A stretch of 20,982 nucleotides of DNA, taken from NCBI GenBank assembly GCA_036824005.1, contig DAITBA010000034.1:1-20982 (forward strand). Direction: 5' to 3'. Under the pieces are notes generated by a model. The model was not told where the DNA came from, did not search any database, and worked only from the letters and a program-made list of their open reading frames with translations. The stretch's first letter is position 1. Each line of letters starts with the position of its first letter. Shown one piece after another: positions 1-6,655 of this stretch. This DNA is from DAITBA01 sp036824005. Lineage in GTDB: Bacteria > Pseudomonadota > Gammaproteobacteria > Burkholderiales > Rhodocyclaceae. The translations under genes were made by a program, and so were the position numbers.

Positions 1-189
1 TATCTTGCACCGCTCTATACCGCCTTCATAGACGGGTTGGCCGGACGGTTACGGCTCTGCGCTAAGGGTGCGAACCGGACTGCCGCGCTCGGGGCGTGGC
101 GCCCCGTAAGCGGGCGTGGTGATCTGGCCGGAACTCGTCAGGAATAGCGCCGCGAAGGACAAGCGCGGCGCCCCCACCTCGCGCGATCG
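1..189. other. Left edge without a convincing gene; small GC hairpin
   Basis: This stretch lies downstream of the dioxygenase gene. A plus-strand frame is open from base 1 to a TAG at 145-147 and could be the 3' end of a gene entering from the left. Its third-position composition is less G/C biased than that of the real genes here, so it is not called. A perfect hairpin lies at 90-106, with 7-bp arms CGGGGCG/CGCCCCG and a TGG loop. No T-run follows on either strand, so it is at best a weak end signal for the minus-strand operon. Confidence 0.3.
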
Positions 190-1128
190 TCAGCGGTCGA
201 CGCGATCGTAGTAGCGCGCCCGGTAGAGCAGGCGACGATGCCCTTCGCTGTCGGTGAAGGGCGAGCGGTCGTGCAGCACGTTGTTGCACACGAGCCCCAT
301 GCCCGGTTCGAGCCGCCCATGGAATTTCCACGGCAGGTCGCCAGCCAGCAGCCCCTCCAGCGCGGTCAGAGCCGCGCCTGTCCGCTCGTCCTGCTTCCAT
401 TCCACGTTGGTCGCGCGCATGGTGTAGCGCATGTGTAGGTGCCCGTCCGGATAGACCGCGAACACCGGCCCGGACTGGGCGGCGCGCGCCACCACCTCGC
501 CATCCATGCGCGGCGGAATGGTCATGGCATCGGGCGCCATCAGGGCACGGATGTGATCCGGGTTCTCGTCGCGCAGCAGGATGTAGGCAATCTCGTGGTC
601 GAGAAGCTGGTTCTCACCGCCGGCCTCGGCGCTGCGTACGCAATGCAGAAGCACCGCATGTACTTGCCGATCCAGCGTGTTGTAATAGCCGTCGGTGTGC
701 CACTTGATGCCGCGGTTGGTGTAGGGAATGAACTCGGTACGCGTGCCGGCCGCCGCAACCGAAAGCGGCGAAATGCCATCGTCGTCGGCGAGGAAATTGG
801 CGTCGAGATTCCTCAGCCCCAGTTGCAGGCCGAGCAGGCGCGGGATCTCCTTGTCGGGATCGGAACCGGTGCCGCTGGCATAAAGCGCCATGTTGGCGCG
901 ACGGTGGCAGGCGAGAATCGCCTCGCGCTCGGCGCTGCTCAGGCGCCGCGGGTCGCGCACTTCGACGAGCAGCTCGTCGAGGAGGCGCGGATGCTGTTCC
1001 AGCTTGCGTTCGCGCCAGGCACGATAGGCCGTCTCGTTGTCGAGATCGAAATGGGCCGGCACGATCACTGGCCCATGGCCGAGCCGCGGCTGCGCCGCGA
1101 CGGCTGCTCCGGACCGAGTACTCCGCAT
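190..1128 (-). CDS. TauD/TfdA-like Fe(II)/2-oxoglutarate dioxygenase
   Basis: The product is about 312 aa and resembles the TauD/TfdA family of iron(II)- and 2-oxoglutarate-dependent oxygenases. Members of this family hydroxylate small organic substrates, in TauD releasing sulfite from taurine. The facial iron triad is visible: H144 and D146 in WHTDGYYN, and H286 in NNVLHDRSPF. An arginine-rich strand follows (RRLLYRARYYDR) that probably binds 2-oxoglutarate. The start is ambiguous. The ATG at 1128 has a good GGAG site 8 bases upstream but overlaps the preceding gene by 64 bp. A GTG at 1068 would give a 4-bp GTGA overlap and lose 20 residues. It is the last gene of the minus-strand operon. 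The substrate is unknown; an organosulfur compound is inference from context only. Confidence 0.82.
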   Translation of the reverse strand: MRSTRSGAAVAAQPRLGHGPVIVPAHFDLDNETAYRAWRERKLEQHPRLLDELLVEVRDPRRLSSAEREAILACHRRANMALYASGTGSDPDKEIPRLLGLQLGLRNLDANFLADDDGISPLSVAAAGTRTEFIPYTNRGIKWHTDGYYNTLDRQVHAVLLHCVRSAEAGGENQLLDHEIAYILLRDENPDHIRALMAPDAMTIPPRMDGEVVARAAQSGPVFAVYPDGHLHMRYTMRATNVEWKQDERTGAALTALEGLLAGDLPWKFHGRLEPGMGLVCNNVLHDRSPFTDSEGHRRLLYRARYYDRVDR

Positions 1129-1673
1129 ACGGTTTTCTCCAGCGTCCTGACCGCGTCGGGCGCTTCGATCTCCATCACCTGATCGATCACCCAGGAGCGA
1201 TCCTTGGGCGGCACGATGTCTAGGATGCGGTTGCCCAGATAGCGCCGGAAGGCGAAGTCGGCGCCATCTTTCTCGTCATAGCCGAACTCGGCGTAGTCGG
1301 TGCCGCGCCGGTTGGCGAGTTCGATGAAGTGGCGACGCGATTCGCCCGGCTCGGTCGCGCCCAGCAGCATGTCGTGGTTGTCCTCGACGATCTCGGCCAG
1401 TCGCAAGGCGAGCGCCGTGGTGAACGCCGTGCGCTGCGCGTCGTCCAGCAGCCGGTAGGCGATGCGATCGGCCACATGGGTCATGAACACCAGCAGTTCG
1501 CAGACGAAGTCGAAATAGGGCCGGCCGATGTCGATGTCGAACTTTGCCTCGCGCATGCGCTTGATGGCGTGCTGGACGAAGCGCCAGGCGGTAGCGGCGA
1601 CCACCCCGGCGCGCTCCGCCATGCCGCGTTCGCGGCCCTTAATGTGCCAGCCGGTACGAATGCGCACGGCCAT
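1065..1673 (-). CDS. Conserved-looking helical protein of unknown function in sulfur operon
   Basis: I do not recognise this 202-aa protein. It looks soluble and mainly alpha-helical. It has an amphipathic stretch near residues 50-75 (FVCELLVFMTHVADRIAYRL), an acidic/aromatic segment near 125-150 (DYAEFGYDEKDGADFAFRRY) and two cysteines, in FVCELL and KTVCGVL. No signal peptide or membrane helix is evident. The ATG lies 3 bp after the stop of the upstream DsrC-like gene, and the 3' end overlaps the dioxygenase gene, so translational coupling is likely. It may act with the dioxygenase or with the RspA proteins, but nothing in the sequence fixes a role. Confidence 0.75.
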   Translation of the reverse strand: MAVRIRTGWHIKGRERGMAERAGVVAATAWRFVQHAIKRMREAKFDIDIGRPYFDFVCELLVFMTHVADRIAYRLLDDAQRTAFTTALALRLAEIVEDNHDMLLGATEPGESRRHFIELANRRGTDYAEFGYDEKDGADFAFRRYLGNRILDIVPPKDRSWVIDQVMEIEAPDAVRTLEKTVCGVLGPEQPSRRSRGSAMGQ

Positions 1674-1676
1674 CGT

Positions 1677-2042
1677 TCAGTGCTCGCCTTTGGTGCGCAG
1701 GACACCCGCCATCCGGTTGCCCTGCTTCTGCGGTCCACCGCGCGGGAACAGATCGTGCAGAGAATGGTTGCTGCCGCGCTCTGGGCCCCAGAGCCCGGTG
1801 AAATGGCGGATCATCACGCGCACCTGGGGCTGCACGCGATGGTCGTGGTAGTAGTTGCGGATGAAGCGGATCACCTGCCAATGCTCGTCGCTGAGCTCGA
1901 GCTGTTCCTCGCGTGCCAGCGCACGCGCGAACGCCTCGGACCAGTCGTCGAGGTCGATAAGGTAGCCCTCCGAGTCCACCCAGATGTCGCGGCCGTCGAC
2001 GCGGATTGCGCGCGCCGGGGTATCGCGGTAAGCGTCGCCCAT
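1677..2042 (-). CDS. rspA: DsrC/TusE-family protein lacking both C-terminal cysteines (RspA-like), copy 2
   Basis: This 121-aa product has the DsrC/TusE fold signature: an N-terminal DSEGYLIDLDDW block, a central SDEHWQVIRFIRNYY helix, and a C-terminal LHDLFPRGGPQKQ segment matching LYELFPYGPAKQ of true DsrC. DsrC carries persulfide or trisulfide sulfur on two C-terminal cysteines. Here the CysB site is in QGNRMAG and the tail ends RTKGEH, so neither cysteine exists; the protein has no cysteine at all. Cys-less members have been termed RspA (regulatory sulfur-related protein) and cannot carry sulfur. A regulatory or competitor role is inference. The gene starts 9 bp after its paralog ends. 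The ribosome site is weak, suggesting coupled translation. Confidence 0.85.
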   Translation of the reverse strand: MGDAYRDTPARAIRVDGRDIWVDSEGYLIDLDDWSEAFARALAREEQLELSDEHWQVIRFIRNYYHDHRVQPQVRVMIRHFTGLWGPERGSNHSLHDLFPRGGPQKQGNRMAGVLRTKGEH

Positions 2043-2050
2043 ATGCCGGG

Positions 2051-2383
2051 TCAGTAGCCGCCCTTGCCGTAGGGCTGCGGCAGACCGGCAATCTTGGCCG
2101 CCTGCTTGGCCGGCCCGATTGGGAACAGATCGTACAGCGCCTTGCTGTCGATACCGGGCAGCACGTCCTGGGCGATGTCCTTGAGCATGCTGCGGAAGTT
2201 CGGCGTGTGGCCATGCTCGCGGTATTGATCGCGCATGTATGCGATGACCTTCAGGTGATCGTCGGTCAGGGCGATGCCCTCGGCAGCGGCGATCACCTGC
2301 ACCGCCTCGTCGCTGTAGTCGGGCTCCAGCAGGTAGCCCTCGTCGTTGGTCTCCTTCTCGACTCCGTTGATGACGTATGCCAT
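2051..2383 (-). CDS. rspA: DsrC/TusE-family protein lacking both C-terminal cysteines (RspA-like), copy 1
   Basis: The product is 110 aa, the same length as the DsrC of this locus, and aligns with it end to end: NDEGYLLEPDYSDE at the N-terminus, LTDDHLKVIAYMRDQYRE in the centre, and ALYDLFPIGPAKQAAKIAGL near the C-terminus. CysB of DsrC (QACKIAG) is alanine here (QAAKIAG), and CysA is replaced in the tail PYGKGGY. The fold is therefore kept but both redox cysteines are lost. The ATG at 2383 is chosen for a strong AGAGGAG site 4 bases upstream; a frame open to 2437 lacks such a site. It is followed closely by a more diverged Cys-less paralog. Sulfur transfer is ruled out by sequence; binding to DsrC partners is inference. 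Confidence 0.87.
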   Translation of the reverse strand: MAYVINGVEKETNDEGYLLEPDYSDEAVQVIAAAEGIALTDDHLKVIAYMRDQYREHGHTPNFRSMLKDIAQDVLPGIDSKALYDLFPIGPAKQAAKIAGLPQPYGKGGY

Positions 2384-2422
2384 TTGGCTCCTCTTGCATC
2401 GGTGTTGGAAACAACAAACCAC

Positions 2423-2563
2423 GAACCACAGTGGCACAGAGCCACAGAGGTGGCGCAGAGTTCCGGCTGTGACCGACGATCACCCACCGGTGAAGTTCCC
2501 GGCAACTCTACTCGCCTGACTCGCCAAATTCGCTTTCTCTGTGCCCTCTGTGCCTCTGTGGCG
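2423..2563. repeat. CACAGAG-type hairpin repeat, copy A
   Basis: The left arm (2423-2460) contains runs of CCACAGAGG and GCACAGAG. The right arm (2534-2563) contains CTCTGTGCC and CCTCTGTGCCTCTGTGG, so the two sides can pair imperfectly around a loop region of about 70 nt. It fills the 193-bp gap between the tandem TusA gene and the first rspA gene. The same words recur at 8941-9027 and 10597-10687 inside the dsr operon. Confidence 0.8.
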
Positions 2564-2576
2564 AATTGCCTTTCGA

Positions 2577-3062
2577 TCACTTCTTGCGCAGATAAAACTC
2601 GCGCACGCCGCGTGCGTCCTCCTGGGAAGCGATCAGTTCGACCGTCCTGCTGTGCGCGACCCAGGCGTTGATGTCCGCCGGCGTGCCTGGGCAGTTGCTG
2701 AACAGCTGCAGCACCTCGCCGGACTTCATGCCACCCAGCAGTTTCTTCGCCTCGAGGATTGGGCCGGGACAACTCGCGCCGCGCATGTCCAGCGTCACAT
2801 GGGCTGGAGGCGGTGCAGCACCGCTGCCTTTGCGGATGGTGTAGCCGGACTTCTTGCCGCCCAGGTCCACCGTCGTCACCACCTCGTTGCCCGTCACTTT
2901 GGCCCAGGCGAACAGATCGTCGCGCGTGCCGGGACAGTCGGAGATGAGGAGCATGGTCTGTCCCTGCTCCAGATCGTCCACCACCTTCTTCGCTCCGAGC
3001 AGCGGCGCCGGGCAGGCCAGTCCGCTCAGGTCCAGGGTTACCACAGGCTGTTGAGCTGCCAT
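2577..3062 (-). CDS. tusA: Tandem two-domain TusA-family sulfur carrier
   Basis: TusA proteins move persulfide sulfur between sulfurtransferases on a conserved cysteine in a CPxP motif, and in sulfur oxidisers they feed DsrEFH/DsrC. This 161-aa product holds two complete TusA domains in one chain: residues 7-77 with C17 in ACPAP, and 88-155 with C98 in SCPGP. They are joined by a short Ala/Pro linker near 79-87. Each domain also keeps a second cysteine, in DCPGT (C43) and NCPGT (C124). Ordinary TusA is about 75-80 aa with one domain, so this is an internal duplication or fusion. The ATG has an AGAGGTGAT site just upstream. The gene sits between the Cas6-like gene and the rspA pair. I infer a sulfur relay role in the cytoplasm. 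Confidence 0.9.
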   Translation of the reverse strand: MAAQQPVVTLDLSGLACPAPLLGAKKVVDDLEQGQTMLLISDCPGTRDDLFAWAKVTGNEVVTTVDLGGKKSGYTIRKGSGAAPPPAHVTLDMRGASCPGPILEAKKLLGGMKSGEVLQLFSNCPGTPADINAWVAHSRTVELIASQEDARGVREFYLRKK

Positions 3063-3113
3063 ATCACCTCTCGTCGCAATGAACCGTTGACCATGACCTT
3101 ATCATCGGGCGGC

Positions 3114-3725
3114 TCACGTCCCCACCGCCGCCACCGACTTATGCGGAACAAAGATCCCGCAACCGATCTTGCGTCCCTCGCCCAGGCCAGTGCGCTGCGC
3201 CTGCAGCGACTGTTGCGGCGTCAGCCCGTGCACCATGAGCGCGAAGCCGCGCAGCGCCGCATCGCCTGCCTGGGCCGTGCGCGCCCTGCCGCAAACCAGC
3301 TCGCCCGCGATGCCCGCCTGCCGCAGCTGATATTCGGCATCGCTCAGGAATTCGATCTCGTCGGCAGTGCCCGTGCTGACGAAGCGCGAGTACAGCACGG
3401 CGTGGGGACGCAGTTCGCGCACGCTCGCCGCGCCGATCTCCACGGTGCCGCCAAGATCGATCGACGTACCCCGCAACGACGACGCCTGCTGCGCACGATG
3501 GGCCGGCAGGCGCAGAATCAGCCGCGCGCGATGATTGAGGTACAGCTCCTGTTCGCTGCCGGAACTCGCACCATAGAGTGGATGGATCCCCGCGCCCGCC
3601 TCTTCCTCCAGCCAGACCAGTTGCTCGTTCAAGGACTGCCAAAGGCGATAAGCGTAGTCGCGCGCGATGGCCCCGCCGCGCAAGCCGAATACCACATCCA
3701 CCACGTCGCCAGCGGTATCCATCAT
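3114..3725 (-). CDS. Cas6/Cmx6-like RAMP-family protein (candidate endoribonuclease) without a CRISPR array
   Basis: The 203-aa product resembles the Cas6/Cmx6 family of CRISPR RNA endonucleases of type I-MYXAN systems. It has an N-terminal ferredoxin-like start (VVDVVFGLRGGAIARDYAYR), the GIHPLYGA segment with H48, a central LNHRARLILRLPA strand, and a C-terminal glycine-rich loop GLGEGRKIGCG at 180-190. That loop matches the Cas6 pattern GhGxxxxxGhG with basic residues inside. Cas6 cuts stem-loop RNA repeats. No repeat array, spacers or other cas genes are visible in the window. The ATG at 3725 overlaps the upstream stop by 4 bp (ATGA); another ATG at 3752 would add nine residues. Its position in a sulfur operon is unexpected. 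It could be an exapted RNA-binding protein or nuclease, or it could lack activity. Confidence 0.72.
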   Translation of the reverse strand: MMDTAGDVVDVVFGLRGGAIARDYAYRLWQSLNEQLVWLEEEAGAGIHPLYGASSGSEQELYLNHRARLILRLPAHRAQQASSLRGTSIDLGGTVEIGAASVRELRPHAVLYSRFVSTGTADEIEFLSDAEYQLRQAGIAGELVCGRARTAQAGDAALRGFALMVHGLTPQQSLQAQRTGLGEGRKIGCGIFVPHKSVAAVGT

Positions 3726-3952
3726 CGCTCGGGAAGTTGGCTGCGCGACCATTGCTGCATCGCACCACCCCAGCGCGCCGCCGTCGCCGCATCAATCTCG
3801 AATATGGTGAACCGCTTGCGCTCGCGAATGCGCACGCGCAGCAGGGGTACTCCCCCCGCCGCGTAGTCCACCTGCAGCAGCTCGATCTCCTGCCCGCCAA
3901 GCGGGGCGGTGAACTTGTCCAAGCTGCTCGTGCGCTCCTTGTCGTCGTGCAT
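3722..3952 (-). CDS. Small uncharacterised protein, first gene of the divergent operon
   Basis: I do not recognise this 76-aa protein with confidence. It has a charged N-terminus, a core LDKFTAPLGGQEIELLQVDY followed by LLRVRIRERKRFTIFEID, and a C-terminal helix around AATAARWGGAMQQW. The alternating hydrophobic/basic strands suggest a small beta-rich domain; there is no cysteine, signal peptide or membrane helix. The ATG at 3952 has a GGGTGA site 8 bases upstream; a GTG at 3964 is also possible. Its stop overlaps the start of the Cas6-like gene (ATGA), so the two are probably co-translated and may work together. Confidence 0.72.
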   Translation of the reverse strand: MHDDKERTSSLDKFTAPLGGQEIELLQVDYAAGGVPLLRVRIRERKRFTIFEIDAATAARWGGAMQQWSRSQLPER

Positions 3953-4052
3953 GGAATCCGTCACCCATTACAGGCGAAAAACCGCGGCAACTATGGCACT
4001 CATCCTCCGGCGCCGACATTCCCGCGTTGGCGTGGGCAGGTATAACCCTTCC

Positions 4053-4108
4053 GGGTAGGTACCGCTACCCCCCAACTGGGCTGGTTCGGCTACCTGCCGG
4101 GGTAGTAG
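4053..4108. promoter_or_regulatory. Paired palindromes with CTACC/GGTAG boxes in the divergent dsr control region
   Basis: The 234 bp between the divergent operons hold two inverted repeats about 36 bp apart, centre to centre. The first is GGGTAG-GTACCG-CTACCC at 4053-4070. The second is CTACC-TGCCGG-GGTAG at 4090-4105, with GCTAC/GTAGC flanks to 4108. All four half-sites share the pentamer CTACC or its complement. This layout suits a dimeric regulator controlling both directions. A TATAAC at 4041-4046 could be a -10 element, but no good -35 partner is visible. The regulator is unknown. Confidence 0.45.
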
Positions 4109-4186
4109 CGCCGACGTGTGTCGCCCCTTAACATGCACCAGCAGTACCCGCTGCGGCGGACCTTCGAACAAAACGAGGAGACAATC

Positions 4187-5488
4187 ATGGCCAAGCCATT
4201 GCATCCGACCCCGAATCTCGATCAGCTCGAAAGCGGTCCCTGGCCCAGCTTCGTCACCGGCCTGAAGCGTCTAGCGAAGGACAAGGACTACGTGGTCGAC
4301 ATCCTCGGCCACCTGGAGCATTCCTACAAGACCCGCAAGGGTTATTGGAAGGGCGGCACCGTCGGCGTCTTCGGTTATGGCGGCGGCATCATTCCGCGGT
4401 TTACCGAGATCAAGGACGAGAAAGACCAGCCGGTGTTCAAGGACGCCACCGAATTCCACACCCTGCGCGTGATGCCGCCGGCAGGCATGCACTACAACAC
4501 CGACATCCTGCGCAAGTTCTGCGACTTGTGGGAGAAGCACGGCTCAGGTCTGATCGCCTTCCACGGCCAGTCCGGTGACATTATGTTCCAGGGCGCCACG
4601 ACCGAGAACGTGCAGAAGGCCTTCGACGAGATCAACGAGCTGGGCTTCGATCTGGGCGGCGCCGGGCCTGCCGTGCGCACATCCATGTCCTGCGTCGGCC
4701 ATGCCCGCTGCGAGCAGTCCTGCTACGACGAGGCGCGCGCCCATCGCCAGGTGATCAACAGCTTCCTCGACGACATCCACCGGCCGGCCCTGCCCTACAA
4801 GTTCAAGTTCAAGTTTTCCGGCTGCCCGAACGACTGCATGAACTCCATCCAGCGCGCCGACATGGCCATCATCGGCACCTGGCGCGACAACATCCAGACG
4901 GACGAAGCGCTGGTGCGCAAGTACTTCGAGAAGCAGGGCATGTCGAAGCTGGTGAACGATGTCGTGGCGCGCTGCCCGACCAAGGCGATCCAGATCAAGG
5001 ATGCCAAGGACGTCGCCAACGGCCCGACCATCTCTGCCGTGAAGTTCAACGACACCCAGGCCCTGGAGATCGACAACCGCGACTGTGTGCGCTGCATGCA
5101 TTGCATTAACGTCATCACCGGCGGTCTCGCCCCGGGCAAGGACAAGGGCGCGACCATCTTGGTAGGCGGCAAGCGCACGCTGAAGATCGGCGACCTGATG
5201 GGCACCGTGGTCATGCCCTTCATGAAGCTGGCATCGGACGAGGACTTCGAGCAGCTGGTTGATCTGGCCCAGCGCATCATCGACTTCTTCGCTGAGAACG
5301 CCCTGGAGCACGAGCGCACCGGCGAGATGATCGAGCGCATCGGTCTGGTCAATTTCCTCGAAGGCATCGGCGTCGACATCGACCCGAACATGGTCTCCTG
5401 CCCGCGCACCAATCCCTACGTGCGCACCGACGGCTGGGACGAGGAAGTGGCCAAGATCGAGGCAAGAAAACAGGCGGCCGCTGCGTGA
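4187..5488 (+). CDS. dsrA: Reverse dissimilatory sulfite reductase alpha subunit
   Basis: DsrA and DsrB form the cytoplasmic alpha2beta2 siroheme enzyme that, in sulfur oxidisers, converts DsrC-bound sulfane sulfur toward sulfite. The 433-aa product has the paired siroheme/[4Fe-4S] ligands C169 and C175 (CVGHARC, C-x5-C) and C213 and C217 (CPNDC, C-x3-C). It also has an inserted ferredoxin domain with C263 in CPTKAI and C300, C303 and C306 in CVRCMHC. Length and motifs are normal for the family. The ATG at 4187 is preceded by GAGGAG at 4175-4180. It is the first gene of the dsr operon and is separated from dsrB by a strong hairpin. The oxidative direction is inferred from dsrEFH and dsrL in the same operon. 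Confidence 0.97.
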   Translation: MAKPLHPTPNLDQLESGPWPSFVTGLKRLAKDKDYVVDILGHLEHSYKTRKGYWKGGTVGVFGYGGGIIPRFTEIKDEKDQPVFKDATEFHTLRVMPPAGMHYNTDILRKFCDLWEKHGSGLIAFHGQSGDIMFQGATTENVQKAFDEINELGFDLGGAGPAVRTSMSCVGHARCEQSCYDEARAHRQVINSFLDDIHRPALPYKFKFKFSGCPNDCMNSIQRADMAIIGTWRDNIQTDEALVRKYFEKQGMSKLVNDVVARCPTKAIQIKDAKDVANGPTISAVKFNDTQALEIDNRDCVRCMHCINVITGGLAPGKDKGATILVGGKRTLKIGDLMGTVVMPFMKLASDEDFEQLVDLAQRIIDFFAENALEHERTGEMIERIGLVNFLEGIGVDIDPNMVSCPRTNPYVRTDGWDEEVAKIEARKQAAAA

Positions 5489-5495
5489 GCGCAAC

Positions 5496-5547
5496 GTAGG
5501 GTGCGCTTGCGCACCGGAATTTTCGATGGTGCGCAAGCGCACCCTAC
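5496..5547 (+). repeat. Perfect 20-bp stem hairpin between dsrA and dsrB
   Basis: The arms at 5496-5515 and 5528-5547 (GTAGGGTGCGCTTGCGCACC and its exact complement) enclose a 12-nt loop. Each arm also contains the self-complementary GTGCGC/GCGCAC. The absence of a T-run and the essential genes downstream argue against a full terminator. It more likely protects or processes the mRNA, or is a REP-like element. A partial copy lies at 12703-12722 between dsrL and dsrJ. Confidence 0.9.
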
Positions 5548-5566
5548 CTGATAATCGGAGACAACC

Positions 5567-6643
5567 ATGGCTCAACCGCAAATGCGCCGCGCGATCGAGT
5601 GCGGCGTGCCGGACAACAAGCAGTACCTGCATCCGCTGCTCGCCAAGAACTACGGCAACTGGAAGTACCACGACCGCCCGCGCCCCGGCGTCCTGCACCA
5701 CGTCTCCCATGGTGGCGACGAGGTATGGTCGGTGCGCGCCGGTACGCAGCGGCAGATGGACGTGTGGACCATCCGCAAGCTGTGCGACATCGCCGATCAG
5801 TACGCCGAAGGCCATGTGCGCTTCACGATCCGCTCAAACATCGAGTTCATGGTGTCGAGCTACGACAAGGTCGATCCCTTGATCACGAAGCTGGAAAGCG
5901 AGGGCTTTCCCGTGGGCGGCACCGGCAACTCGGTATCCATGGTCGCCCACACCCAGGGCTGGCTGCACTGCGACATCCCCGGCACCGACGCCTCGGGCGT
6001 GGTCAAGTCGCTCATGGACGAGTTGTACGAGGAGTTCAAGCGCGAGGAGATGCCCAACCGCGTGCATCTGTCCACCTCCTGCTGCGAGATCAATTGCGGC
6101 GGCCAGGCCGACATCGCCATCATCATCCAGCATACCAAGCCGCCGAAGATCAACCACGACCTGGTGGCCAACGTCTGCGAGCGTCCTGCCGTTGTAGCGC
6201 GCTGCCCGGTCGCGGCCATCCGTCCGGCGCTGGTCAACGGCAAGCCGACCCTGGAAGTGGACGAGAAGAAGTGCATCTGCTGCGGCGCCTGCTACCCGCC
6301 CTGCCCGCCCATGCAGATCAACGATCCGGAGAATTCCAAGCTAGCCATCTGGGTCGGCGGCAAGAACTCCAATGCCCGCGGCAAGCCCACCTTCATGAAG
6401 ATGGTCGCCTCGGGTTTCCCGAACAACCCGCCGCGCTGGCCGGAAGTCTCCGCGGTGGTGAAGAACATCCTCCACGTCTACAAGGAAGACGCCCGCCCGT
6501 GGGAGCGCCTCACCGACTGGATCGAGCGCATCGGCTGGCCGCGATTCTTCGAGAAGACCGGGCTGCCCTTCACCAAGTACCTGATCGACGACTGGCGCGG
6601 GGCACGTTCGAATCTGAACGCGTCCACCCACATCCGCTTCTGA
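5567..6643 (+). CDS. dsrB: Reverse dissimilatory sulfite reductase beta subunit
   Basis: DsrB is the second subunit of the siroheme sulfite reductase and helps form the catalytic site. The 358-aa product shows the DsrB pattern: HTQGWLHC with C135, then TSCCEINCGG with C172, C173 and C177. A full ferredoxin cluster CICCGACYPPC follows (C236, C239, C242, C246). The C-terminal region matches the family and there is no truncation. The ATG at 5567 follows a CGGAG site. It lies 78 bp after dsrA, past the perfect hairpin, and 12 bp before dsrE. It depends on siroheme made with the help of the SUMT and DsrN encoded at the end of the operon. Confidence 0.97.
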   Translation: MAQPQMRRAIECGVPDNKQYLHPLLAKNYGNWKYHDRPRPGVLHHVSHGGDEVWSVRAGTQRQMDVWTIRKLCDIADQYAEGHVRFTIRSNIEFMVSSYDKVDPLITKLESEGFPVGGTGNSVSMVAHTQGWLHCDIPGTDASGVVKSLMDELYEEFKREEMPNRVHLSTSCCEINCGGQADIAIIIQHTKPPKINHDLVANVCERPAVVARCPVAAIRPALVNGKPTLEVDEKKCICCGACYPPCPPMQINDPENSKLAIWVGGKNSNARGKPTFMKMVASGFPNNPPRWPEVSAVVKNILHVYKEDARPWERLTDWIERIGWPRFFEKTGLPFTKYLIDDWRGARSNLNASTHIRF

Positions 6644-6655
6644 GGCTACGGGGAC

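Noticed and set aside
90..106. Intrinsic terminator for the minus-strand operon
   Set aside because: The hairpin is perfect but short, and no T-run follows on either strand.
439..1182. Plus-strand open frame overlapping the dioxygenase gene
   Set aside because: It is a shadow of the minus-strand gene, which has intact iron-binding motifs; the plus-strand translation has no family features.
2541..3866. 441-codon plus-strand frame across the TusA and Cas6-like genes
   Set aside because: It spans two minus-strand genes with recognisable motifs and their intergenic gap, and its product is Arg/Ala-rich without domains.
4018..4046. A sigma70 promoter for dsrA at TATAAC
   Set aside because: A plausible -10 is present but no acceptable -35 lies at 16-18 bp, so it is not called as a promoter.
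5496..5547. Rho-independent terminator after dsrA
   Set aside because: There is no T-run after the stem, and dsrB and the rest of the operon follow on the same strand.
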